Shown here: one piece after another, positions 6,386 to 13,416 of the stretch
Layout: every line of letters begins with the position of its first letter
How positions within the stretch are numbered: position 1 is the first letter of the stretch
DNA from: Spirosoma sordidisoli
GTDB lineage: Bacteria > Bacteroidota > Bacteroidia > Cytophagales > Spirosomataceae
Direction: 5' to 3'
Length of the DNA stretch: 64,000 nucleotides
Assembly (NCBI RefSeq): GCF_004138325.1
Contig: NZ_SBLB01000001.1
Span: forward strand, 310,001-374,000
Notes under the pieces: model-generated
What the model was told of the DNA's origin: nothing
Seen by the model: only the letters and a program-made list of their open reading frames with translations
Databases searched by the model: none
Translations under genes and position numbers: made by a program

Positions 6386-7641
6386 TAGTCATACATATTT
6401 TCAAACCGAATACCCCGGCGAGGGGCTTCCGCCTTCATACACGGCGAAACGCGCTGCATGACCTTCTTCAGATCAGCCAAGAGCCGGTCTTTTTCCCCGC
6501 GCAGGCCGATATCGTATTTGGCGCTGTTCTGCCCATTCAGGGCCACGTAGGCTTCGTTGCGGAACTGAGCCGCCAGCCCGTTCACCCGGTCGCTGGTACT
6601 GATCTCCTCCAGCACGTCGCAGGCTATGACGTACAGCAGGGCATGCGTCAACATCTCCTTGTTCTGAATCAGCGTAGCCGTCACGCTGCACCGGGCTTCG
6701 ATGATCAGGTTCAGCCCCCAGGTCTGGCGCGTGACGTCGTTCTCGTCTTCCTCGTTCCAGGTCATTACGCCCGGTTCATCGGCATTCTCTACGTAGACAG
6801 GCCGGATGTCGACAAGGCGTTGTCGGCCCTGAGCCAACGCGTAATCACTGCCGAGGCAGCTCGAACAACCGGCCGGCGAAAAGCCCCGCTCGGCGCCAAC
6901 CGCCTGCACCCCGATCGGCAGATCCGCTTCGAAGTAGCCAATCAGGTAATACCCGTCATTGAGCGAGGTCAGTACCGTTCCACCATCGTTCCAGATGCTG
7001 CGGCCGGAGCTGTTGCCCGTCAGGCCGATGGCGGCTACCGGTTCGGGTGACGATGAGTGAAACACGTAGATCGGCAGGCCAGCCAGCGGGCCGGTTACCT
7101 GCAGGGCAGCCCGTAGCATCATCAGGGCGATATCGTCGGCCACCGATACCCGTAAGGCGAGGAACCGGTTGGATTTGGTCAGCTTGCCCGCCAGATTGCC
7201 TTCTTTGTTGTAGAGGGGCTGGCGTTCGAGAACCGGCTGGGCGGGTGGTGCACTGGCCAACGACATCGCCAGTTTGCGGATGGCTCCCCGCTCGATCCGC
7301 CCGTACCAGGCCGACAAAGGCGTCGTTTCCTGCCAGTAGTCCGTATCGGTCAGCGGTTGCCCTGTGTTTGCGGACCTGACACTTTGGTACAGGGTGCCGC
7401 TGTCACTGACCAGATCGTGCTGCTTATACGTTTTGTTGGCCTCGTAACTCAGGGCAACGAAGTCGACCACGTTTGGACCCAGCGCAGCCAGGATATCGGG
7501 CCGCAGGAGCTTGTGGGCATCGGACAGGAACAGTTGCGGGTCCGCGTGCTGACTCCCCACCAGATCGGCCCCAGACTGAAAGCCCGAGTACAGCCCGACG
7601 ACGCCGGTTAATTCATTTGTGAGTTTTACAGTATCGAGCAT
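6385..7641 (-). CDS. Large phage structural protein with a carbohydrate-binding-like insert
   Basis: 418 residues from the ATG at 7641; a TTG twelve bases upstream lies in the T run of the preceding terminator and is unlikely. Around residues 70-105 the pattern Y-x-x-H-D-L-V, G-T-L-Y-Q-S-V, N-T-G-Q-P, Y-W-Q resembles the small chitin-binding-type module often grafted onto phage and polysaccharide-degrading proteins. The rest is unrecognised, with several Cys residues (CSSC near residue 265). It is transcribed after the capsid-like gene and overlaps the following start. Possibly a neck, decoration or fibre component that contacts sugars; the insert assignment is by eye. Confidence 0.5.
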   Translation of the reverse strand: MLDTVKLTNELTGVVGLYSGFQSGADLVGSQHADPQLFLSDAHKLLRPDILAALGPNVVDFVALSYEANKTYKQHDLVSDSGTLYQSVRSANTGQPLTDTDYWQETTPLSAWYGRIERGAIRKLAMSLASAPPAQPVLERQPLYNKEGNLAGKLTKSNRFLALRVSVADDIALMMLRAALQVTGPLAGLPIYVFHSSSPEPVAAIGLTGNSSGRSIWNDGGTVLTSLNDGYYLIGYFEADLPIGVQAVGAERGFSPAGCSSCLGSDYALAQGRQRLVDIRPVYVENADEPGVMTWNEEDENDVTRQTWGLNLIIEARCSVTATLIQNKEMLTHALLYVIACDVLEEISTSDRVNGLAAQFRNEAYVALNGQNSAKYDIGLRGEKDRLLADLKKVMQRVSPCMKAEAPRRGIRFENMYD

Positions 7642-7651
7642 ATCAGAAAGC

Positions 7652-7685
7652 AAAAAAATCCCCCCTCTGAATCAGAGAGGGGATT
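7652..7685 (-). terminator. Rho-independent terminator after the capsid-like gene
   Basis: On the minus strand a G/C-rich hairpin (arms at about 7659-7669 and 7675-7684) is followed by seven T residues (7652-7658 on the plus strand as A). It lies 30 bases after the capsid-like stop, so capsid transcripts probably end here in part while read-through serves the three downstream genes. Confidence 0.75.
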
Positions 7686-7715
7686 GACCGAATACAACCT
7701 AAACTAGCTACACAA

Positions 7716-8786
7716 CTATGCCGCAATCGCAGCAATGTCGAAGCGTTTGATCGGTGACTCACCGGCAACGCTCGTGAAGTCGCAGGCAAACGTAAAGTCG
7801 GCCGAAAACTTCGTCTTGTACAAAATCGTCTCGTCTACGCAGGTATGCTCCTGCAGTACGCCCCAATCCCAATCGTTGAAAACCTCATCGGGCGTCTGAC
7901 CCCATAGTTTCACTTCCGTGACGTCCTTGAAGCGCTCCCACTGGGTGAAATCCTCCGGCGAACCGATCACCGGCTTATCGCGGTACACGCCGTCGATGAT
8001 GTTCACCACTCCCACGCTACCAATTGGAGCGATGTAGTGCACCGGCAGAGCCGAGCCAACCGCCAGCCGGTTCGAGTGATCAGACTCCACAATCTGAGCA
8101 CCGGCCATCAGCTTATCGGTAGCCAGCACGTTACCGCCACCGGGCGCACCCAGCAGGTTGGTATCGGCCATAGCCACCGTGTTGTGCAGATCGAAGTAGG
8201 GCCCCTGAATGTCCATCTGCTCCATGATGGTTTGCAGGAAGCTGTAGAACTTCAGCGACGTCGGCAGCTCATAAGCGCCCGCTTTGCCTTTGAACAGGGG
8301 GCTGGCGTTGGGTCCGTTGGCCGGATCGACCACCATCGTGGTGTCCTTGTTGGCATCAATGAACGCAGCCGCCATTTCGTCGAGCTTCGTGTACACGGCC
8401 TTTTTGGCCATCGTGTAGCGGTGCCGCAGCGCCTGCTCCATCAGTACGTAGTTGTTCTCGTAGTCCGACGGATTGATACAGATGTCAATCGCCAGGTGCG
8501 TACGAGTGAGTGCCTTCAACCGGGTACCGATATCCTGACAGTTGATATCGCACGAACGTACGGTCAGAACCGTGTGGTTGTACTTATCGAAAATCGGGAT
8601 CTTAATGGTACGGGTAAAGGGCTGTTTGCGGATCAGCTCGATCAGCGCAGCCCCGAACAAGGCGTTCGCGTTGCGGTAGAGGGTGTTGATGGCGCCGTAG
8701 TGGCTCATCCGACCCTCCAGCTTCCCAAATTGCCCGGAGTTGATACTGGCGATCAGCTCGGGTAACGTCATGTTGGTAATTGCCAT
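7716..8786 (-). CDS. Probable major capsid protein
   Basis: 356 residues. No diagnostic motif is recognised. The call rests on size, on its position directly after a scaffold-like gene and downstream of terminase and portal, and on the strong terminator behind it, which suits a highly expressed gene. The N-terminus (MAITNMTLPELIASINSGQF) is helical and the remainder is a mixture of strands and short helices with a long Gly-rich loop near residues 205-220. A minor structural protein cannot be excluded. Confidence 0.65.
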   Translation of the reverse strand: MAITNMTLPELIASINSGQFGKLEGRMSHYGAINTLYRNANALFGAALIELIRKQPFTRTIKIPIFDKYNHTVLTVRSCDINCQDIGTRLKALTRTHLAIDICINPSDYENNYVLMEQALRHRYTMAKKAVYTKLDEMAAAFIDANKDTTMVVDPANGPNASPLFKGKAGAYELPTSLKFYSFLQTIMEQMDIQGPYFDLHNTVAMADTNLLGAPGGGNVLATDKLMAGAQIVESDHSNRLAVGSALPVHYIAPIGSVGVVNIIDGVYRDKPVIGSPEDFTQWERFKDVTEVKLWGQTPDEVFNDWDWGVLQEHTCVDETILYKTKFSADFTFACDFTSVAGESPIKRFDIAAIAA

Positions 8787-8833
8787 AGTGGTAATACAGA
8801 CGGGTTAAAAAATGAACTGGTAAGCCTTGCAAT

Positions 8834-8844
8834 CCGTCCGGTAG
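8834..8844 (-). repeat. Copy 1 of the 11-mer CTACCGGACGG in the capsid leader
   Basis: Read on the minus strand this exact 11-mer lies 47 bases before the capsid-like ATG. The same 11-mer occurs at 9794-9804 and 13010-13020, always in the short untranslated leader of a head-module gene. Confidence 0.6.
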
Positions 8845-8863
8845 ATGGCAATGCGGGTAATGA

Positions 8864-9784
8864 CTACTTTTTAAGTTCTGCCTCCTTCTCGGCGACGAAC
8901 TTCTTCCAATCGTCGGAGTACATCCGGAGCCCGGCGTCGGACGCGGCTTTATAAATTTCCTGTTTGGTGCTGGGTTTGCCGCCACCGGAGCCGCCGGAGC
9001 CACCGGTACCGCCACCCTGTTGCTGGTGACCGGTCGGGGCCAGGAACAGAGAATGATTTTTCTGAATGATCTCCAGCGGGGTCATGGGTTCGCCGGTGGC
9101 CGTGTTCATCAGAAAATCAGCGGTTCCTTTTTTCTTGAATCCGAGTACGCCATTAGCATCTTCGGCACCTTCGTAGAGGGAGTTGAACAGCGCAGTGAGG
9201 TCCGATACAGCCCCCTTGCGGGCGGTTGCTTTCTCTGCGTCGGTTTTCAGGGCCGGATCAATGTTCACTGGGGCCGTTTTCAGTGAACTATCTACCAGCC
9301 TGGTAACAGTTTTGGCAAACTCCCCCTTCTTACCATCTTCGATCGACTGTTTATAGTCGTCGAATTCTTTTTTGAGCTGATTAAGCAGGGCTTTTTCAGC
9401 CGTACTGCCTCCACCATCGCCTTTGAGCATGGCTTCGATCTTAGTGATCTGCTCGGCGGTGAAGGGTAATTTGCCTTCCGCAGACAGTTTCTCAACGTAC
9501 TCCCGGGTTTTCATGCCGTCGGGCTTGGCGAGGCCTACAGCGGCCAGCATCTTATCCATCGCCCCGTAAAACTTCGGTGCTTCTGAGTCGGCCCACTCCT
9601 TTTGCTTGGTGCTCAGGGCGGTGTTGAACTCGGTATCGTATTCCGTTTTCGGTTTGACGACGTGTCCCTTTCCCGTCAGGTAGGTAATGGCGCGGTTTTC
9701 AATCTTGCCCATTAAGGCCGCTTCCATTTCGGGGGTAATCTGCTCATCCGTGAGCGCGTTGATGTCTTCGAGGGTAAATGCCAT
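8864..9784 (-). CDS. Scaffold-like phage head assembly protein
   Basis: 306 residues, highly charged and Lys/Glu-rich with long helices (KALLNQLKKEFDDYKQSIED), no cysteines, a Gly/Ser-rich hinge near residues 260-275 and a basic helical tail. This composition and its place directly before the capsid-like gene are typical of capsid scaffold proteins, which template the procapsid and are then lost. The 11-mer CTACCGGACGG lies nine bases before its ATG. No protease motif was found, so it is unclear how the scaffold would be removed. Confidence 0.6.
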   Translation of the reverse strand: MAFTLEDINALTDEQITPEMEAALMGKIENRAITYLTGKGHVVKPKTEYDTEFNTALSTKQKEWADSEAPKFYGAMDKMLAAVGLAKPDGMKTREYVEKLSAEGKLPFTAEQITKIEAMLKGDGGGSTAEKALLNQLKKEFDDYKQSIEDGKKGEFAKTVTRLVDSSLKTAPVNIDPALKTDAEKATARKGAVSDLTALFNSLYEGAEDANGVLGFKKKGTADFLMNTATGEPMTPLEIIQKNHSLFLAPTGHQQQGGGTGGSGGSGGGKPSTKQEIYKAASDAGLRMYSDDWKKFVAEKEAELKK

Positions 9785-9793
9785 GGTTTGGGT

Positions 9794-9804
9794 CCGTCCG
9801 GTAG
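9794..9804 (-). repeat. Copy 2 of the 11-mer CTACCGGACGG before the scaffold gene
   Basis: Exact minus-strand copy whose end lies nine bases from the scaffold-like ATG at 9784, where a ribosome would cover it. Other copies are at 8834-8844 and 13010-13020. Confidence 0.6.
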
Positions 9805-9823
9805 ACGCTGATTATTAATTGAG

Positions 9824-9852
9824 AAAATCCCAGCGGACACCCGCCCGCTGGG
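9824..9852 (-). terminator. Hairpin terminator between the proline-rich gene and the scaffold gene
   Basis: CCCAGCGG (9829-9836) pairs with CCGCTGGG (9845-9852) around an eight-base loop. On the minus strand the stem is followed by ATTTTCTC. It sits 12 bases after the stop of the upstream gene. The T tract is short, so it may be a weak terminator or a processing hairpin. Confidence 0.5.
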
Positions 9853-9864
9853 TACTGAGAAAAT

Positions 9865-10449
9865 TTAAACTCTGTGAACGACGACGGGCTCGAGGCCCAG
9901 CATCTGGAACGTTGACGATCCGGTTTGCTTGTCGGTCTTGCTGCGGGCATCGTAGTCGCCTGGATCGAAGAACTGAACGATGCAGTTCTTTTTGTCGTAG
10001 CCGATCTGCTTACCCTCCGAATCGGTGTTGTACTTAGGCAGCACGGCCACCACTTTGTCTGTTGGCAGCTCAGACAGACCGGTCATTGTCGACAGGTCGA
10101 ACTCCTTGTTTTTGTCCTTGTTGCCGTATGGCCAGGTGTTCTTACCGGTCGGCTTCGACTCCGGTTCTTCGGCCGGTGGCGTCGCAGCCTGGGCTGCGGC
10201 TTCCTGCACCTTTTGGGCAGCCAGTGCCGCAGCGACACCGTTTTTTATGCCCTCAGCAATAAAAGCTTTGATATCAATAAGATCTGCGATATCAATCTGC
10301 GGGGCGGGTTCGGGCGTGCTCGGCTCTGTTTTCACCTCAGGCTGTTTGACCTCCTGGGTCTGAACCTCCGGCTGGGTCGCCGGTGGGGTTGTTGGGGTCT
10401 GCGTCTCCTGCGACTCGGGCAGGTTGGGCTGGTTCGATTTCGTCGACAT
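9865..10449 (-). CDS. Proline/glutamine-rich phage head-module protein, unknown
   Basis: 194 residues. Residues 1-50 are a low-complexity Pro/Gln/Thr/Glu section, then a helical Ala-rich stretch (FIAEGIKNGVAAALAAQK), another Pro/Glu linker, and a compact end (CIVQFFDPGDYDAR). The first 113 bases overlap the 3' end of the portal gene in another frame, and no alternative ATG lies between. It lies between portal and scaffold, where some phages place an internal or maturation protein. No family recognised. Confidence 0.55.
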   Translation of the reverse strand: MSTKSNQPNLPESQETQTPTTPPATQPEVQTQEVKQPEVKTEPSTPEPAPQIDIADLIDIKAFIAEGIKNGVAAALAAQKVQEAAAQAATPPAEEPESKPTGKNTWPYGNKDKNKEFDLSTMTGLSELPTDKVVAVLPKYNTDSEGKQIGYDKKNCIVQFFDPGDYDARSKTDKQTGSSTFQMLGLEPVVVHRV

Positions 10450-12151
10450 ACGATTTTAAAGCGTCTAAAATTGTGGTTACTCGGGATGAATACGGGGTCA
10501 GGATACCGAAACGCTCGATCGGGATCTGCTCCTCACGCTCGAAGCGCCGGATAAAGCCCATCAGGCCAACCGCCAGCTGATACCCTTTCGGGTCGCTGGT
10601 ATGAATGCCAGCACTCATTAGGTCGGCCGGAGCCATGTACGGGTACGGGTTGAGGTCGTTGATCAGCTTGAACCGCAGGCTACGCGACGCATCGGAGCGG
10701 GCGTAGTAGTTCTGCAGCATGCCGTCAATTTCCTCCATCAGCCAGAACGAGCCATTGGTTTTCGCCATCTCGGCCAGCTTCATGAGCAGATCACCGCTCA
10801 GGGCCGCGAACCGGCGACCGTAGTTCACAGTGCAGCCCACGAAATAGGGGCCATACCGCAGGCGGAGCACCGCTTCGAGTATCCGCTTGTGCAGCATCTC
10901 GAAATACTCAGCCAGGTACTGGCCCACCTGGCGGGCGGCTTCCAGAATCGAGAGGATCTGCGATTCGTTCAGGGCCTGCTCATTCTGCGGCCCGGCTTCG
11001 CTACCGGTGGCCGTACGCCGGATCTTCGCCCGCAGGAACTCGACCTTTTCCTGAATGTATTTCAGGCTATCGATCGGGGCGTCGATCCAGCCAGCGGGCA
11101 CCCGCCAGTCGGCATCTTCGCGCTTCTGCTGAGCGGGAATCGGGATCACGGATCCAGGTCCACCCCGGGCACGTCTGACTTTCGACGCACACGACGGGCA
11201 TTTATGCCTCGTGGTAATGCTCGGCGTGATTGGATCCTGGTACTCATAGGAGCCATTTACGCACGGCATGCCCTGTTCGCTGATCCACCGGCACGGCTCC
11301 TCCTCGGCTTCGAGGTGCCAGAACTGAGCAAAAGCGGCTTTCAGGTCGTTGCTGTGCTGGGCCGCATCCCAAAAGATGTACCGATCCAGCAAACCCAGCG
11401 ACGGCCGGAGCAGCGTATTCGACACCAGGGGGTTGCTCCGATCAACGTCTGCCCACAACTTAAACGCCGGGCAAAAGCCCAGCGAATGCTGAAACCGAAG
11501 CTTTTCTACCCACTCCCCCGTCGTTCCGTTCGCCTTCTCGAAAATGGCATAATCGCTCTCGTCGAACAGGGCCCGCTGGTTTTTCTGCTCAGTGTCGAAA
11601 TAGGCGAATTGCAGAAGCCCCGCTTTGTTGGCGCCAACGGCCGGCAGCGCCTTTTGTACCTTCTCGATGCTGAGCAAATAGGGGTAGGGCTCCGGGAAGT
11701 CGGTTGTCTGAACGGCGGGCAGGTCCACCACGACCAGCGAATTAGGAGCGGACATTACAGCGTTGTGACAGTCACGCGCCACGAACCCGTCGATATCGAG
11801 CTGCTCGATGTACTGCTCAGCGTCAGCCTGCAATTTCTCGTCGGTCAGCTCGATCGATATGAACCGGTCCTGCGCCCCGTGTACAGCCGCAGCCGAATCC
11901 GAGATATCATCCACCAGCTCGTTCGATACCAGCGGCCAGACGATATCGCGCAGCACCTGCTCACGAGCCGACTTGGCGGGAATCGTCGGTTCGAGGTACT
12001 GCGTCACCCACGACCGAAAATAGGGCGACGCCGAGGCAGCATCGGTAGCCGACTCGGCGTGCAGGCGGTGGCGCTGGTCGTAGAGCCGGGCAGCGTCTAC
12101 GGCCTTCGTTTCGGCCTTTTTGACTAGGGGATCGTTGGGGGTGAGCGGCAT
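10337..12151 (-). CDS. Probable portal protein
   Basis: 604 residues. Portal is the best fit: the length is right, it follows terminase and precedes scaffold and capsid genes, and it has long helical regions near residues 360-430 (IQEKVEFLRAKIRRTATG, then ALNESQILSILEAARQVGQY) like the portal stem. An unusual segment at residues 287-321 has Cys287, Cys297, Cys318 and Cys321 (CRWI, MPC, KCPSC), as in a zinc-binding finger. The C-terminal 35 residues are Pro/Gly/Asp-rich and are encoded in the 113-base overlap with the next gene. Portals form the ring through which DNA enters the head. Confidence 0.65.
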   Translation of the reverse strand: MPLTPNDPLVKKAETKAVDAARLYDQRHRLHAESATDAASASPYFRSWVTQYLEPTIPAKSAREQVLRDIVWPLVSNELVDDISDSAAAVHGAQDRFISIELTDEKLQADAEQYIEQLDIDGFVARDCHNAVMSAPNSLVVVDLPAVQTTDFPEPYPYLLSIEKVQKALPAVGANKAGLLQFAYFDTEQKNQRALFDESDYAIFEKANGTTGEWVEKLRFQHSLGFCPAFKLWADVDRSNPLVSNTLLRPSLGLLDRYIFWDAAQHSNDLKAAFAQFWHLEAEEEPCRWISEQGMPCVNGSYEYQDPITPSITTRHKCPSCASKVRRARGGPGSVIPIPAQQKREDADWRVPAGWIDAPIDSLKYIQEKVEFLRAKIRRTATGSEAGPQNEQALNESQILSILEAARQVGQYLAEYFEMLHKRILEAVLRLRYGPYFVGCTVNYGRRFAALSGDLLMKLAEMAKTNGSFWLMEEIDGMLQNYYARSDASRSLRFKLINDLNPYPYMAPADLMSAGIHTSDPKGYQLAVGLMGFIRRFEREEQIPIERFGILTPYSSRVTTILDALKSYVDEIEPAQPARVAGDADPNNPTGDPAGGSDPGGQTA

Positions 12152-12160
12152 CGGTCGGGG

Positions 12161-12346
12161 TTACTCGGTCGTGGTGGATGGTTCGGGGTCCTGTTTTGGC
12201 GTTATCAGCTCCCAGCAGGCTACGTGGGTTTTCTGATACTCCAGCAGGGCGTTCCCCTCATCCTCGGTCAGCGTCAGCGTACGGCCGAGGGCTGGCCCCT
12301 CTGCGGGGTCCAGTTCTTTGAACTTCATCTTTTTAGCAGCTGCCAT
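12161..12346 (-). CDS. Hypothetical small head-module protein
   Basis: 61 residues: basic start (MAAAKKMKFKELDP), a Leu-rich middle (LTLTEDEGNALLEYQ) and an acidic Pro/Thr tail. It lies 9 bases before the portal gene and two bases after the stop of the upstream structural gene, so it is clearly part of the operon. No family recognised. Confidence 0.55.
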   Translation of the reverse strand: MAAAKKMKFKELDPAEGPALGRTLTLTEDEGNALLEYQKTHVACWELITPKQDPEPSTTTE

Positions 12347-12348
12347 GC

Positions 12349-12969
12349 TTAGAGCAGGTTGTGATTGAAGTTCAGGGTTACTACCATCACGTCACGGTAC
12401 CAGCCTTTTTCCAGCTCGAAGTTGATCGGGAACTGAGTCAGGCTGTGCAGCTGGCCACCGGTGGGGTCACCGATGAAGAACGAGTGCGCAGGGATGGGAC
12501 CGAAGGTCTTGCTGCACATGAACTGCCGATCGCCCAGGTAGGCGTAGAAGCCCAGCGTATCAAAATCGGCGTTGGCGTTGGCACGGGCGAACAGTGTTTC
12601 TACCTCGTCGTACTGGGTAGGCGTCAGGCCGGTGTACATGCCGTTGAAAACGGGCACCGTCTGGCCTACGACGATCGAGCGGCCGGCTGGCGTGCTGTTG
12701 TCGTTCGAGCCGATCTTGACAGCTTCGGTCGAGGGCAACTCGGGAGAATAAACTTTGAACTTCGGTACCAGCAGTTTGGCATCGGTTGTCAGAGCCATCG
12801 CGGCCGTGTGGGTGCCCTGGGCTAAGATTGTCGTATCTGTACCGAGGGCCGTGCCGGGCTGAAGCAGCTGGAAGCCGAAACGCCGAACCTGCTGGAGCAT
12901 GACCATGCAGTTCGAGGCAGTGAGAGCCGTCAGCGGCCCGGTAATGGCATTACAATCGAGGAATTTCAT
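12349..12969 (-). CDS. Phage structural protein, possibly decoration or tube-like
   Basis: 206 residues, beta-rich and neutral, beginning MKFLDCNAITGPLTALTASN. It has its own predicted promoter (13037-13066) and a leader with the 11-mer CTACCGGACGG, so it is probably expressed strongly and separately from the terminase genes. Composition and length would suit a tail-tube or decoration protein, but its place upstream of the portal gene is unusual for a tube protein. No family recognised. Confidence 0.5.
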   Translation of the reverse strand: MKFLDCNAITGPLTALTASNCMVMLQQVRRFGFQLLQPGTALGTDTTILAQGTHTAAMALTTDAKLLVPKFKVYSPELPSTEAVKIGSNDNSTPAGRSIVVGQTVPVFNGMYTGLTPTQYDEVETLFARANANADFDTLGFYAYLGDRQFMCSKTFGPIPAHSFFIGDPTGGQLHSLTQFPINFELEKGWYRDVMVVTLNFNHNLL

Positions 12970-13009
12970 CGTGACGGATTGTCTAAAGAGTTGCTTGCTT
13001 TAGGCCACA

Positions 13010-13020
13010 CCGTCCGGTAG
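13010..13020 (-). repeat. Copy 3 of the 11-mer CTACCGGACGG
   Basis: Exact minus-strand copy, 40 bases before the ATG at 12969 and about 10 bases after the predicted transcription start, so it would be near the 5' end of the mRNA. Confidence 0.6.
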
Positions 13021-13036
13021 TGGGGCTGGATTGGGA

Positions 13037-13066
13037 CAAAAATAAATAAATGCATGGTATTCGCAA
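13037..13066 (-). promoter_or_regulatory. Predicted promoter for the 12349-12969 gene
   Basis: On the minus strand TATTTTTG (13044 down to 13037) matches the -7 element TAnnTTTG, and TTG (13066-13064) lies 19 bases upstream as the -33 element. TTGCAAAT lies close by (minus-strand context ATTTGCAA, 13071-13078 region), a motif also found in the divergent region at 15654-15676. Confidence 0.6.
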
Positions 13067-13115
13067 TATAATTGCAAATAAGCCACACCCCATAAGCCAC
13101 AAACCCGTACCACTT

Positions 13116-13412
13116 TTATTTTGAACTTCTTGGCATCCACACGCTGGGTAGGGCAGGCTCCCCTCGCACCCAGACCGCCAATCCATCTTCATCCCATTCG
13201 TAGTCTGTAAGTGCTTTTAGTTCCGGCTGAGGCAGTAACACCATACGATATTTGGCATATTCGCTAATTACGCGGGGAACCACTTTACGAACAGATCGAA
13301 CCAGGTGTACAGAGAGGATACCCCGCTTACCAACAAAAACCATGTATTGACCAACCACTGGAGCCGGATCGTCATGCTGGATATGATAGGTTATGGTTTT
13401 GGTCTCCATCAT
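13116..13412 (-). CDS. Hypothetical protein following terminase
   Basis: 98 residues starting MMETKTITYHIQHDDPAP, with beta-strand pattern (GQYMVFVGKRGILSVHLVRSV) and a Trp-containing end. It begins four bases after the terminase large subunit stop, so it is in the same transcript. No family recognised. A competing frame at 12983-13192 lacks a comparable start context. Confidence 0.55.
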   Translation of the reverse strand: MMETKTITYHIQHDDPAPVVGQYMVFVGKRGILSVHLVRSVRKVVPRVISEYAKYRMVLLPQPELKALTDYEWDEDGLAVWVRGEPALPSVWMPRSSK

Positions 13413-13416
13413 AATT

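Noticed and set aside
8037..8765. 242-codon plus-strand open frame opposite the capsid-like gene
   Set aside because: Shadow frame with Val/His/Gln-rich composition and no family resemblance.
10889..12127. 412-codon plus-strand open frame opposite the portal gene
   Set aside because: Shadow of the GC-rich portal gene; no recognisable protein and no start context.
12983..13192. 69-codon minus-strand frame
   Set aside because: It overlaps the promoter and leader of the structural gene and the end of the 98-residue gene; Cys-rich translation without resemblance.
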